Source: an uncultured Microcaldota archaeon (GTDB lineage Archaea > Micrarchaeota > Micrarchaeia > Norongarragalinales > CAINOH01). Taken from it: a stretch of 64,000 nt of DNA. Both the position numbers and the translations under genes were made by a program. The notes under the pieces are model-generated. The model was not told the origin of the DNA. It saw only the letters and a program-made list of their open reading frames with translations, and searched no databases. How positions within the stretch are numbered: the stretch's first letter is position 1; each line of letters starts with the position of its first letter. The stretch is taken from the NCBI GenBank assembly GCA_903851445.1, contig CAINOH010000009.1, forward strand, positions 197,784 to 261,783, in the 5' to 3' direction. Below, one piece after another: positions 23,159-30,674 of this stretch.

Positions 23159-23833
23159 ATGCGCAAGTTCAATGGCCTGCCGGGACGAAAGCCGCGTTCA
23201 AGGCCGGCCCTTTTTCGGACCAAGGCAGCCGGCCGCAGCCGGCCTGAGGATTCCTTTGCCGCGGGGGAGTTTTACGGAAGCGGCGAGGGTGACTCCCACC
23301 GCGAAAGCAACGCGATACGCAGCATCCAAGGCAAAATCACAATCCGCAGCCTTGAACTTTTGGCAATCGTCCCGCCTGCAAGGCTTCTTGATGCCGGTTG
23401 CGGCTCCGGTTTCTCTAGCCTCGTTGCAAAGGCCGCGGGGTTTGAGGTTTTGGGCTTTGACCTTGACAAGAAGATGGTTGATGCCGCAAGGAAAAACAAA
23501 GTCGATGCCAAGGTAGGAAACCTGACCAAGATTCCCTTCGGTGACAACTCGTTTGATGCGGCCATTTCAATTTCTGCCCTCCAGTGGCTCGGCGCAGGCA
23601 AAAACCCGTTGGCTGCGTTCGAGGAGTATTTCAATTCTGCAAAGGAGTTTGCGCGCGTCCTGAAGCCAGCTGGCCGCGCGGTAATTCAGTTCTACCCCCG
23701 CGACGAGGACGAGGCGTTCCGTGCAGGCCGGGCCTTCCGGAAAGCGGGGTTTGCCGTGACGCTGCAGGTAGACTCTGCCGACAACCCTAAACGGCGGAAA
23801 ACGTACCTTGTTCTGGGGCGGCAAATCGCCTAA
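23159..23833 (+). CDS. Bud23-like SAM-dependent methyltransferase
   Basis: A 224-aa class I methyltransferase. Motif I is LLDAGCGSGFSSLVAKAAG, followed by GFDLDKKMVDAARK and the acidic motif FDAAISISALQWL. The order FY-x-x-GE, then SNAIRSIQGKITIRSLELL and the ISISALQWL block match Bud23, which makes m7G in 18S rRNA of eukaryotes; archaeal members are presumed rRNA methyltransferases. A TTAATAAAA box lies about 27 nt before the ATG at 23159, which implies a leaderless transcript. The N-terminus carries about 30 basic residues before the conserved region. Confidence 0.8.
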   Translation: MRKFNGLPGRKPRSRPALFRTKAAGRSRPEDSFAAGEFYGSGEGDSHRESNAIRSIQGKITIRSLELLAIVPPARLLDAGCGSGFSSLVAKAAGFEVLGFDLDKKMVDAARKNKVDAKVGNLTKIPFGDNSFDAAISISALQWLGAGKNPLAAFEEYFNSAKEFARVLKPAGRAVIQFYPRDEDEAFRAGRAFRKAGFAVTLQVDSADNPKRRKTYLVLGRQIA

Positions 23834-23898
23834 AAAACCCTTCGGTTTTCCCTCGTAAACCGCCAGTCTGGTCTGGGGCTTAAAAACCATTAGAAGCT

Positions 23899-23906
23899 AC
23901 ATATAT
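23899..23906 (+). promoter_or_regulatory. TATA box of the histone gene
   Basis: ACATATAT predicts a start near 23930; the histone ATG follows at 23956 with GAGGGATT as ribosome binding site. Confidence 0.5.
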
Positions 23907-23955
23907 CCAGTGCGAATTTTAGTGCACTTTCCAGGGTATTTTAGAGGGATTTCTT

Positions 23956-24411
23956 ATGGCCGCTATAGATGAGATGACCACTGTAGACAACGTCGCGCAG
24001 GAAGCCGCGGCAGAGGTTGCAGAAGGCGAAGAGGCCGAGGATGCCGAGTCGCCGTCGCTGCCTTTCCCCAACGCGCGCGTAGTCAAGATTATCAAGGAGA
24101 ACCTCAAGCGCGAGCACCAGATAAAGCGCGACGTCAAGGTCGGCGCGAACGAGCTTGCAGGCCAGATAATCGCGGACATCGCGCAGAGCATGGACAACGA
24201 GGAGTACTTCACGCTGTCAGTCGAGCACTTCAACAAGGCAGCGCGCAAATACCGCGAGATTCACCTGAACCAGAAGCGCATCATGCGCATCAAGAAAGTC
24301 CTGGAAAAACAGCGCGCTGAAATCGACGAGATTATCGCCGAAATCGAGCTCGAGCAGCCCGGCGCAATGTCCGGCCACGCCACTGGCTCGAACGGCCAGC
24401 AGACCGCATAG
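23956..24411 (+). CDS. Histone-fold protein with long N- and C-terminal tails
   Basis: The centre (about residues 34-100) looks like one histone fold: SLPFPNARVVKIIKENLKRE (alpha 1 and loop), VKVGANELAGQIIADIAQSM (alpha 2), then FTLSVEHFNKAARKY (loop 2 and alpha 3). It is longer (151 aa) than classic archaeal histones (about 66-70 aa). It has an acidic N-terminal tail (many Glu/Ala) and a charged helical C-terminal part (HLNQKRIMRIKKVLEKQ) plus a Gly/Ser/Gln end. The acidic tail makes a plain HMf-like DNA wrapper unlikely; an NF-Y or TAF-like role is possible. A coiled-coil gene follows 22 nt downstream. Confidence 0.72.
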   Translation: MAAIDEMTTVDNVAQEAAAEVAEGEEAEDAESPSLPFPNARVVKIIKENLKREHQIKRDVKVGANELAGQIIADIAQSMDNEEYFTLSVEHFNKAARKYREIHLNQKRIMRIKKVLEKQRAEIDEIIAEIELEQPGAMSGHATGSNGQQTA

Positions 24412-24433
24412 GCCTTTTTTCTTCCCTCCAATT

Positions 24434-25372
24434 TTGCGTGATTTTTCAGTGCCTGAAGAGCCCGTTGTTGCAAAGGAGTCCGTTGCGGAAAAACCAGCAA
24501 CAGCGCCAGCGAAGCCCGACATCGAGGCAATCCGCGAAAAGAGGCAACTCTCCCAGAAGCAGGTCTCCGAGCTGGTCACCCAGAACCGGCAGAACATCGC
24601 CAGATTCAAGGACTTATCCTCCAAAATCAAGCTTGAAAAGCAGCGCCGCGACGAGCTGAACGCGAAGACCAAGGAATTGCGTGCAAAGCGCCACGAGATG
24701 ATTGAAAAAATCAAGGATGCGCGCGCGAAGCTTAATGCCGTGCTTGACGAGGTAAAGAAAATACCCGCCGGGCCGAATGCCGAGCAGCTCAAGGCCGAGA
24801 TAGATTCGCTTGAGTGGTCGCTTTCAACTGTTGCGCGCTCAGCCAAGGCAGAAAAGGAGCTTTCAAAGAAAATCCGCGAGCTTGAAAAGCAGCTGCCCCT
24901 TGCAGTAAAGAAAGTTGACGCGTCGGGCGCAATCCGGGCTCTTCGCACTGAAATCCGCGGCCTTGAGGCGCCTCTTGAGGCGCTTGACAGGGAGCTTCGG
25001 CCGGCTCTTGAGGAGGCCAACGGCCACCATCGCAAGCTCATCTCGTACTACAAGGAGGCCGAGCAGCTCTCCAAGTCCATATCCTACGCCTTTTCACAGC
25101 TTGACATGGTGCGGCTCGAGGCGGCAACTGACGCCAAGGCCTACTCCGAGGCTGTTGGCGCCGTACGGGAAAAGGAGTTGGGCTACCAGCAGGAGTTGCG
25201 CGAGCTTGAGCGTGCGGAACGCGAGAAGGAGAATGCCGAGAAGGACGCGGCAAAGAGCGCCACGCAGAAGAAGATATTCGAGGCCGCAAAGCCCATCTAC
25301 GAGAAGTTCAGGGCAGGAAAGAAAATCTCAACAGAGGAGTTCCTGATTCTGCAGGGCTCGGGGTTGTTGTAG
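24434..25372 (+). CDS. Long coiled-coil protein (COG1340-like)
   Basis: A 312-aa protein that is almost entirely charged heptad-like helix (for example NRQNIARFKDLSSKIKLEKQ, RRDELNAKTKELRAKRHEM, EKELSKKIRELEKQLPLAVK). The C-terminus KPIYEKFRAGKKISTEEFLI is a compact conserved end seen in archaeal COG1340 coiled-coil proteins, a family of unknown function often mis-annotated as phosphoserine phosphatase. It begins at TTG 24434 or GTG 24449, 22 nt after the histone gene, so the two may be co-transcribed. No membrane segment. Confidence 0.7.
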   Translation: MRDFSVPEEPVVAKESVAEKPATAPAKPDIEAIREKRQLSQKQVSELVTQNRQNIARFKDLSSKIKLEKQRRDELNAKTKELRAKRHEMIEKIKDARAKLNAVLDEVKKIPAGPNAEQLKAEIDSLEWSLSTVARSAKAEKELSKKIRELEKQLPLAVKKVDASGAIRALRTEIRGLEAPLEALDRELRPALEEANGHHRKLISYYKEAEQLSKSISYAFSQLDMVRLEAATDAKAYSEAVGAVREKELGYQQELRELERAEREKENAEKDAAKSATQKKIFEAAKPIYEKFRAGKKISTEEFLILQGSGLL

Positions 25373-25380
25373 TTTCTGCT

Positions 25381-26034
25381 TCAGACACGCACTTTTTTTC
25401 CAGTGGGGCAAACACCATTCAGCGGGCACACCTTGCACCTAGGTCCGACTGGCCTGCAGACCGTCTGCCCCAGGCGCACGAAATACTCGTTGACAAGAAT
25501 CCAGTCCTTTCTTTGGAAAACCATTTCCAGCTCCTTTTCCGTCTTTTCCGGTGTCTTTGCATTCGACAGCCCGAGCCATCTGGAAATGCGGAAAACGTGC
25601 GTGTCAACCGGTATTGCGGGAATGCCGAAGCCGTAGACGAGCACGCAGCCGGCGGTCTTCGGCCCGACTCCAGGCAGCGCCTCCAGGGCCTCGCGGGAGT
25701 TAGGCACTACGCCGGCATATTCCTCAACGAGAATTTTGCAGACTTCTCTGATCTCCTTGGCTTTTTGGTTGTAGAACCCGGCAGCGTGGATAAGCTTTGC
25801 AATGTCCCCTTCCTTTGCATTTGCGATGGCCCCTGCAGTAGGATATTTTGCAAAAAGCTTCGAGCTTGCGATGTCAGTGTTCTCGTCGCGCGTGCGCTGG
25901 GAGATGATAGTGGAAATCAAGACTTCGAACGGGCCGTAGGCCGACTTATGCCCGAGGAACGTCTTTCCCTTCAAAAATCTTCCAAGACGGGCAACGGCCG
26001 TTCTTGCCAGTTTCCGCCTTTTTTGCAAGTCCAT
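25381..26034 (-). CDS. nth: Endonuclease III
   Basis: Bifunctional DNA glycosylase/AP lyase removing oxidised pyrimidines in base-excision repair. The 217-aa protein has the HhH motif EALPGVGPKTAGCVLVYGFG with the catalytic Lys, then VDTHVFRISRWLGL with the catalytic Asp, and the 4Fe-4S loop CRPVGPRCKVCPLNGVC. The ATG at 26034 (MDLQKRRKLART) is the family N-terminus; the track extension to 26103 overlaps the divergent coaD promoter. The spacing of the cluster Cys residues is C-x6-C-x2-C-x5-C as in the family. Confidence 0.96.
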   Translation of the reverse strand: MDLQKRRKLARTAVARLGRFLKGKTFLGHKSAYGPFEVLISTIISQRTRDENTDIASSKLFAKYPTAGAIANAKEGDIAKLIHAAGFYNQKAKEIREVCKILVEEYAGVVPNSREALEALPGVGPKTAGCVLVYGFGIPAIPVDTHVFRISRWLGLSNAKTPEKTEKELEMVFQRKDWILVNEYFVRLGQTVCRPVGPRCKVCPLNGVCPTGKKVRV

Positions 26035-26078
26035 CAAAATAAATTCTGGCCAGCAGTGAATTAAATCAGGAGTTTTCG

Positions 26079-27089
26079 ATGGCAAAACGCTTTGGCCTTG
26101 CAATAGTGGGCGGCACTTTCGACCGTTTTCACAAAGGGCACGCGGCGCTTCTTTCCAAGGCGTTCGCAGCTGCGGACAGGGTTGTCATAGGCGTGACCGA
26201 TAGGCGAATGACCGGCAAGAAGCCCTTTTCAAGAAACGTCGAGTCGTTTTCAATGCGAAAGAAGGCCGTTCAGGATTTCATAGGTAAAAACCATCATTCA
26301 AACCGCTGTCAAATCGCTATTATTCACGACGCGTTCGACCCCAGCGCCGTTTGGAAAAAAGCCGACGCAATCGTGGTTACAAAAGACACAGCCAAGGGCG
26401 CGAGGGCAATCAACGCAGCAAGAAGAAAGGCAGGCCTAAAGAAGGCAAAAGTGGTTGGCTGCCCGTTTGTAGTTGCAAGCGACGGCCGCCGAATCTCATC
26501 GACCCGAATTCGTCTTGGCCAGATGGACAGAAACGGCAAGGTTTTTCTTTCAGGCAAGGCATATTCCAAAGCACTTTCAATGCCCGCTTTCTTGACACCA
26601 GTTATTCGAAGGCCTTTTGGAAAGCTTTTCTTGGAACCGGATGCCGCAAAAAAGGTTGCCGCGTTCCTGAAGACGAAAAAGCCAATTTCCATCGCAACAG
26701 TTGGCGACGCGACTTTTCGCAATCTTTCAACTCTTGGCATCGCGCCCGACTTGGCCATAGTCGATTCTTTTGAGTTGCGTGCTTCCTGCAAAATCCCGAA
26801 GCAGCTGCCAAAAAAACAGCTTGCGGTTTCAAACCCTGCAGGAAAAATTACTCCTTCGCTTGTTGCGGCGATAAAAAAGGCGGTTGCATCCTCGCTTGAT
26901 GCGGGCGTTCGGATTGCGATAGTGGTCCGCGGGGAGGAGGACCTTGCAGTTCTTCCTGTTGTTCTTGCGCTTCCACTTGGTTCTGTTGTGCTTTACGGCC
27001 AGCCGAAGAAAGGCATCGTAGCAGCAGTTGTTGATGAAACGGCGAAGCAAAAGGTCACGATGTTGTTGTCCCGGTTTACCGTTAACTAG
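26079..27089 (+). CDS. Fused phosphopantetheine adenylyltransferase and GTP-dependent dephospho-CoA kinase
   Basis: Two last steps of CoA synthesis in one 336-aa chain. Residues 1-150 are a nucleotidyltransferase of the archaeal PPAT type: GGTFDRFHKGHAALLSKAF (the HxGH-type site) and RRISSTRIRLGQMD (the ISSTRI motif). Residues ~170-336 are a DUF359 domain, the archaeal GTP-dependent dephospho-CoA kinase: TVGDATFRNLSTLGIAPDLAIVDSFE, SNPAGKITPSL and RGEEDLAVLPVVLALPLGSVVLYGQP. The usual GDVTT appears as GDATF. In most archaea the two enzymes are separate genes. The ATG at 26079 follows AGGAG. Confidence 0.9.
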   Translation: MAKRFGLAIVGGTFDRFHKGHAALLSKAFAAADRVVIGVTDRRMTGKKPFSRNVESFSMRKKAVQDFIGKNHHSNRCQIAIIHDAFDPSAVWKKADAIVVTKDTAKGARAINAARRKAGLKKAKVVGCPFVVASDGRRISSTRIRLGQMDRNGKVFLSGKAYSKALSMPAFLTPVIRRPFGKLFLEPDAAKKVAAFLKTKKPISIATVGDATFRNLSTLGIAPDLAIVDSFELRASCKIPKQLPKKQLAVSNPAGKITPSLVAAIKKAVASSLDAGVRIAIVVRGEEDLAVLPVVLALPLGSVVLYGQPKKGIVAAVVDETAKQKVTMLLSRFTVN

Positions 27090-27092
27090 CTC

Positions 27093-27455
27093 TCAGTTTA
27101 TGAAAATTACTTTCTGCCTCCCCCGAAAGTCTGCGTCTCCAGTGAGGACAGGAACTGATACGCTTGCATAGCTGTATATTATCGCGTCAGAGAGGTGCAT
27201 GTTCTCTTCCGCTGCAATCTTGCCGGCAAGCATGGCCTGTTTTGCATCCAAAATAAGCACTATGCTCTTGGAGGCTATCAAACGCAGGGACTTCTCGATT
27301 TTATCATCTGCAAAGCCTTTCCGCTTGAAGCTGCGGTAAAGCTCGGCAAACGCGAGTGCTGGCGTCTTGAGGAGGTTTCCTTCCATCGCCTGTGCGACCT
27401 TGCGGTTTCCGGAAACGTATTCTGCCCACGCCCAGGAGTCGACGATTATTTCCAT
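27093..27455 (-). CDS. vapC: VapC-type PIN domain ribonuclease toxin
   Basis: A 120-aa PIN domain. Acidic active-site residues: D in IIVDSWAWAEYVSG, E in ALAFAELYRSF, D in HLSDAIIYSYA, and D in VLTGDADF. This is the ordinary four-acid arrangement of an active PIN nuclease, which in VapC toxins cuts tRNA or rRNA. The start lies 4 nt after the end of the antitoxin gene, and the stop is 3 nt from the end of the convergent coaD-DPCK gene. Together with the operator-like repeats upstream of vapB this looks like a complete, functional module. Confidence 0.88.
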   Translation of the reverse strand: MEIIVDSWAWAEYVSGNRKVAQAMEGNLLKTPALAFAELYRSFKRKGFADDKIEKSLRLIASKSIVLILDAKQAMLAGKIAAEENMHLSDAIIYSYASVSVPVLTGDADFRGRQKVIFIN

Positions 27456-27459
27456 AGCT

Positions 27460-27660
27460 TTAGTCCTCGTCCCTTATCAGGTCCTTTGCCGAAAACCTGC
27501 CTTTCATCGATCCGAAAAGGTCGTCCTTTGGTGTGGCGAATAGCCGCTCCTTTAGTATGGTGTTGACTGCAGCTGAAATGTTGGTGCCAAAGTCTTGCCT
27601 CAGCTTCTGCATAACCGTGTTTTCAAGAACCAGCGTAGTCCTTATTGTTGCAACAGTCAC
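27460..27660 (-). CDS. vapB: VapB-type antitoxin
   Basis: A 66-aa protein with an N-terminal ribbon-helix-helix look (TIRTTLVLENTVMQKLRQDFG followed by NISAAVNTILKERL) and a C-terminal tail that would wrap the toxin (DLFGSMKGRFSAKDLIRDED). Antitoxins of this design bind their own promoter through the N-terminal dimer and neutralise the PIN nuclease with the tail. It starts with GTG at 27660, right after the repeats at 27671-27690, and is followed after 4 nt by vapC. Confidence 0.8.
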   Translation of the reverse strand: MTVATIRTTLVLENTVMQKLRQDFGTNISAAVNTILKERLFATPKDDLFGSMKGRFSAKDLIRDED

Positions 27661-27670
27661 AAAAATTCAC

Positions 27671-27690
27671 CATACGTCATACGTCATACA
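27671..27690 (-). promoter_or_regulatory. Tandem-repeat operator of vapBC
   Basis: On the plus strand CATACGT, CATACGT, CATACA are consecutive 7-nt repeats (minus strand ACGTATG units). They lie between the TATA box (27693-27702) and the vapB start, over the expected transcription start. That is where a ribbon-helix-helix antitoxin would block initiation, so autorepression is likely. Confidence 0.6.
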
Positions 27691-27692
27691 AC

Positions 27693-27702
27693 ATATATAT
27701 TT
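27693..27702 (-). promoter_or_regulatory. TATA box of vapBC
   Basis: Minus strand AAATATATAT, a strong TATA box. A start about 25 nt downstream would fall near 27672, inside the repeats and about 12 nt before the vapB GTG. Confidence 0.6.
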
Positions 27703-27771
27703 GTTTGGTATCCGCGGCCTAAACCCAAAGTTTACACTCCTTCTGGTATTCTGTGCCTTCTTGGTGTTTAC

Positions 27772-29208
27772 CTATGCCGCGCGCTTCCAGAGCGTTCCTG
27801 TTGGCTTGTCCGCGAGTATTATGCCTTTCCTTGCAAGCCCGTCGCGTATTTCGTCAGCCTTGGCAAAGTCCTTTGCCTTCTTTGCCGCGTCGCGCTCCGC
27901 AACCAGCGCCGCAACTTCGGCGTCCGGAATTCCGGCCTTGGCTTCATTAGCGTCGAAAATTCCGAGCACGCCGTTTGCCAGCTTTTCAAAAGTGTCCGCA
28001 AGAAGTGCAAACGACGTTCTTGACGTGCCCTTTTCCGCCTCCAGTCGATACGCGAAGTCCTTGAGCTCGAACAGCGCAGAAAGCGCAAGCGGCGTGTTGA
28101 AGTCGTCATCCATCGCATCTTCAAATTTTCGGGCTGTTGCAAAGACGTCTGCCTTTACCTTTGCATCCGATTCTGATTTCTCAGGTCGTGCCTCGTTCTT
28201 TTTTTCACGCTCAATGAGCTGCCTCGTGTCCAGAAGCTTCTGCAGGGTGGGTCGCAATTCCTCAATCCTATCAGGCGATGCGTCTATCGGGCCGCGGTAG
28301 TGCGTTGAGACGTAGAACAGGCGGACAAGGCGCGCTCCGTGCGTGTCCAGCGCCTGGCGGAGCGTGATGAAGTTGCCAAGCGACTTTGCCATCTTGTCCT
28401 TCCCGACTACGACAAAGCCGTTGTGCAGCCAGTAGTTGGCGAACGGCTTTCCAGTAGCGGCCTCGGACTGGGCGATTTCGTCCTCGTGGTGCGGGAAAAT
28501 CAGGTCCTGGCCGCCGCCGTGGATGTCCAAGGTGTCGCCGAGATTCTTGGTGCTCATCACCGAGCATTCGATGTGCCATCCCGGCCTTCCCTTGCCCCAG
28601 GGCGAGTCCCAAGAAGGCTCGCCCGGCTTTGCGCTTTTCCACAGCGCAAAATCCTCCGCGTTCTTTTTCCTCTCGTCAACGTCGATGCGCGCGCCAGCCC
28701 TGAGCTTTTCAAGCGGCTGGCCCGAGAGCTTCCCGTAGGGGATGAACCTGCTGACTTCATAATAGACGTCCTTGCCGCTCCCGTGCTGGCCTTCGACCAC
28801 GTACGCGTAGCCGTTGCTTATGAGCCTCTGGACGAACTTGATGATGTCGGGGATGTTTTTGGTGACAAGAGGGTATTCGTCTGCCCGCAGTATTCCCAAG
28901 GAATCCATATCAACAAAGTATTCTTCCGAAAATCGCTCGGATAGTGCGAACGGGTCTTGTTTTGCTTCGGACGCCCTCTTGATTATCTTGTCGTCAATGT
29001 CAGTGAAGTTCTGGACGTACTTGACTTTGTAGCCGCAAAACGCGAGGTATCTTCGGATGACGTCAAATGCGGTGTAGCACCTTCCGTGGCCAAGGTGGCA
29101 GTAGTCGTAGGGTGTGATGCCGCACACGTACATCCTGACCTTGCCTTCTTCCAGGGGTACGAATTTTTTCTTGCCCTTCGAGAGGGTGTCAAACACCGTC
29201 AATGCCAT
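27772..29208 (-). CDS. cysS: Cysteinyl-tRNA synthetase
   Basis: Class I synthetase charging tRNA-Cys. The 478-aa protein has the zinc ligand Cys and HIGH-type motif in MYVCGITPYDYCHLGHGR, the conserved WHIECSVMSTKNLG with a second zinc Cys, HHEDEIAQSEAATG with further ligands, and the KMSKS-type loop as KMAKSLGNF. The Ser to Ala change in KMAKS is a mild deviation. Residues after ~300 form the DALR-type helical domain ending in GTLWKRAA. The ATG at 29208 is the family start; the track N-terminus runs through the tRNA-Cys gene, which lies 34 nt upstream on the same strand. Confidence 0.96.
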   Translation of the reverse strand: MALTVFDTLSKGKKKFVPLEEGKVRMYVCGITPYDYCHLGHGRCYTAFDVIRRYLAFCGYKVKYVQNFTDIDDKIIKRASEAKQDPFALSERFSEEYFVDMDSLGILRADEYPLVTKNIPDIIKFVQRLISNGYAYVVEGQHGSGKDVYYEVSRFIPYGKLSGQPLEKLRAGARIDVDERKKNAEDFALWKSAKPGEPSWDSPWGKGRPGWHIECSVMSTKNLGDTLDIHGGGQDLIFPHHEDEIAQSEAATGKPFANYWLHNGFVVVGKDKMAKSLGNFITLRQALDTHGARLVRLFYVSTHYRGPIDASPDRIEELRPTLQKLLDTRQLIEREKKNEARPEKSESDAKVKADVFATARKFEDAMDDDFNTPLALSALFELKDFAYRLEAEKGTSRTSFALLADTFEKLANGVLGIFDANEAKAGIPDAEVAALVAERDAAKKAKDFAKADEIRDGLARKGIILADKPTGTLWKRAA

Positions 29209-29242
29209 AATCCCAGTCACAACACAGTTTTGGTTTTCCTTA

Positions 29243-29313
29243 AGCAGAGGGAGGGAGTCGAACCCTCTTAAACCGCTTTGCAGGCGATCGCGTAGCCGTT
29301 CCGCCACCTCCGC
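29243..29313 (-). tRNA. tRNA-Cys (GCA)
   Basis: On the minus strand the acceptor stem GCGGAGG pairs with CCTCTGC, the anticodon arm is ATCGC-CTGCAAA-GCGGT with anticodon GCA, and the T arm contains GGTTCGACTCC. The discriminator base is U73, the identity base of tRNA-Cys. No intron and no encoded CCA. It sits immediately upstream of cysS in the same direction. Confidence 0.93.
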
Positions 29314-29356
29314 ACGGTTAATCTTGCGGGTGCTTTGAAAAATTCAAACGGTCAGG

Positions 29357-29372
29357 TTCGGCACGTGCCGAA
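29357..29372. repeat. Perfect 16-bp palindrome
   Basis: TTCGGCACGTGCCGAA equals its own reverse complement. It lies in the non-coding stretch between tRNA-Cys and a small membrane protein gene, directly before a terminator-like hairpin. It could be a protein binding site or the first of three RNA hairpins. Confidence 0.6.
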
Positions 29373-29373
29373 A

Positions 29374-29408
29374 ATCGTCATCCTGATTCTTAGGATACGA
29401 TGTTTTTT
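29374..29408 (+). terminator. Hairpin followed by T6, terminator-like
   Basis: ATCGT-c-ATCCT pairs with AGGAT-ACGAT (10 pairs, one bulged C, loop GATTCTT) and is followed by G and six T. The orientation is plus, although no plus-strand gene is upstream; both flanking genes are on the minus strand. This suggests an unannotated plus-strand transcript or a bidirectional element. Confidence 0.5.
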
Positions 29409-29433
29409 ACTGGCGCCAAACGCTAGCGCCGGT
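29409..29433 (+). repeat. Inverted repeat / hairpin
   Basis: ACTGGCGC and GCGCCGGT can form an 8-bp stem (one T-G wobble on the plus strand) around CAAACGCTA. It is the third hairpin in a row. CGGTCAG occurs both just before the group (29349-29355) and just after it (29430-29436). No gene is visible from 29314 to 29553. Confidence 0.45.
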
Positions 29434-29553
29434 CAGAACTAGCGACAACAGAAGTGCGTGTCCGATGCAATGGCCGAGTTGGTCATCTTGATATTCTCTT
29501 TTCCTTTTGGTGCTTTTATTCCTTTTCAGGGGGTTGCTGCCGCGTTGCCCGCC

Positions 29554-29766
29554 TTACATCAAAAGCAGGCCGAACACGAAAAGGAGGATTATGTAGTAGA
29601 ACAGCTGGTCGAAGTTCTCGCCGCGCACGAACACGTCGAAGAACGTGATTGGGTCGGACATTTCCTTCTGCTCTACGAACCAGGTGTTGTCGTCGGCACC
29701 CTTGATTTTCTTGGTTTCACGGGTGAAGCGGAACTGTGCCCGTGACTCGCCTTTAATGTGTGCCAT
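29554..29766 (-). CDS. Small C-terminally membrane-anchored protein
   Basis: A 70-aa protein: MAHIKGESRAQFRFTRETKK, then a predicted amphipathic or soluble part with DPITFFDVFVRGENFD, and a single hydrophobic segment at the very C-terminus (LFYYIILLFVFGLLLM). This is the layout of a tail-anchored protein with its N-terminus in the cytosol. I do not recognise a family. The ATG at 29766 (MAHIKG) is preferred to the track start at 29775 because it is better spaced from the upstream GTTAC/GAAG region, but the difference is only three codons. Confidence 0.55.
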   Translation of the reverse strand: MAHIKGESRAQFRFTRETKKIKGADDNTWFVEQKEMSDPITFFDVFVRGENFDQLFYYIILLFVFGLLLM

Positions 29767-29884
29767 TTGTAACAACTTCCAGATAGTAACAAGTGTGTTC
29801 GGTGGCTTTTATTCCTTTCGCGGCCTTAAAAAGTCCGGCTTTTGACGAAGGCGTCAGCCTTCTGGCAGTCCGCTTTTTGTCTTC

Positions 29885-30646
29885 TCATTTCTTGGCAACA
29901 TACTGAAAGAAATCCGCGCCGACATCATGGCCATTCTTGAAGTCCGAATACTGCTCTATGTTTTCAAATCCCGCTTGTCGTATGAGCGAAACCAGTTCGC
30001 CGTCCTTGAAAGGATACAATGTCATCTGTCCTGCTTTGCCGTTTTCGTGCGTTGCCTTCAACACTATTTTTTCAGGTCCGATTTCAATTGGGACGCATTT
30101 CACTTTCTTTCCGCAATAGACGTATTTCCCGGAATACCTGAAATTACCGTTCAGTATTTTTTCCTTTTCAGCCAGCATATACCCGTAATTGCGCTCGTCT
30201 ATGATCAGTATCCCGCCGGGCCGCAGCACGTTTCTGAACGCCGAAAGCGTGCGCATCTGGACTTGCTTTTTGAAAAGGTGCGTGAGCGAGTTTCCCTGCA
30301 GAATTATCGCGTCAAAAGAAGCGCGTCCGAATTTTTCATCAAGCTCGCGCCAATCATAGCCGGTAAGCTTAATGTGCACGGCCTCCTTAGCTGCATTTTC
30401 AAGCGCTTTCCGTGCAAATACCGCGTCAATCTCGTTGCTTGTAACGTCAAAGCCCTGCTTGAGAAGGTAAATCGAGTCGCAACCCGTGCCAAGGCTCGCG
30501 TCAAGGATTTTCCTGCAGCCATTTTCCTTCAGGGTGTTGACAAGAAAGCCGTTTTCTCCCTCGCGGCGCTTGTTCCAATCAATATATTCATCCCAGAAAT
30601 CCACGAGGACTTGGGAATAATCAGTGCGGTCCACAGTCTTAGTCAC
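29885..30646 (-). CDS. SAM-dependent methyltransferase (glycine N-methyltransferase-like)
   Basis: A 253-aa class I methyltransferase. Motif I is ILDASLGTGCDSIYLLKQG, the acidic residue after strand 2 is in VTSNEID, and motif IV is FDAIILQGNSLTHLF. The C-terminal half contains beta-strand material as in glycine/sarcosine N-methyltransferases, which use GTGxDS-like motifs. The substrate cannot be named. Codon use is more AT-rich than that of neighbouring genes (many AAA, ATT, TTT), so transfer is possible. It ends about 30 kb into the window, next to an endonuclease IV-like gene on the same strand. Confidence 0.72.
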   Translation of the reverse strand: MTKTVDRTDYSQVLVDFWDEYIDWNKRREGENGFLVNTLKENGCRKILDASLGTGCDSIYLLKQGFDVTSNEIDAVFARKALENAAKEAVHIKLTGYDWRELDEKFGRASFDAIILQGNSLTHLFKKQVQMRTLSAFRNVLRPGGILIIDERNYGYMLAEKEKILNGNFRYSGKYVYCGKKVKCVPIEIGPEKIVLKATHENGKAGQMTLYPFKDGELVSLIRQAGFENIEQYSDFKNGHDVGADFFQYVAKK

Positions 30647-30674
30647 AGAATCAACTTTACCAGAAATATTTTTT

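Noticed and set aside
24217-25041. 274-aa minus-strand ORF over the histone and coiled-coil genes
   Set aside because: Ser/Phe/Arg-rich composition typical of an antisense shadow of Glu/Lys-rich coding sequence.
27533-28300. 255-aa plus-strand ORF over cysS
   Set aside because: Ser/Ala/Phe-rich shadow of the conserved cysS gene on the opposite strand.
29209-29307. N-terminal extension of cysS through the tRNA gene
   Set aside because: The added residues are the reverse reading of tRNA-Cys; the family starts at MALTVFDT.
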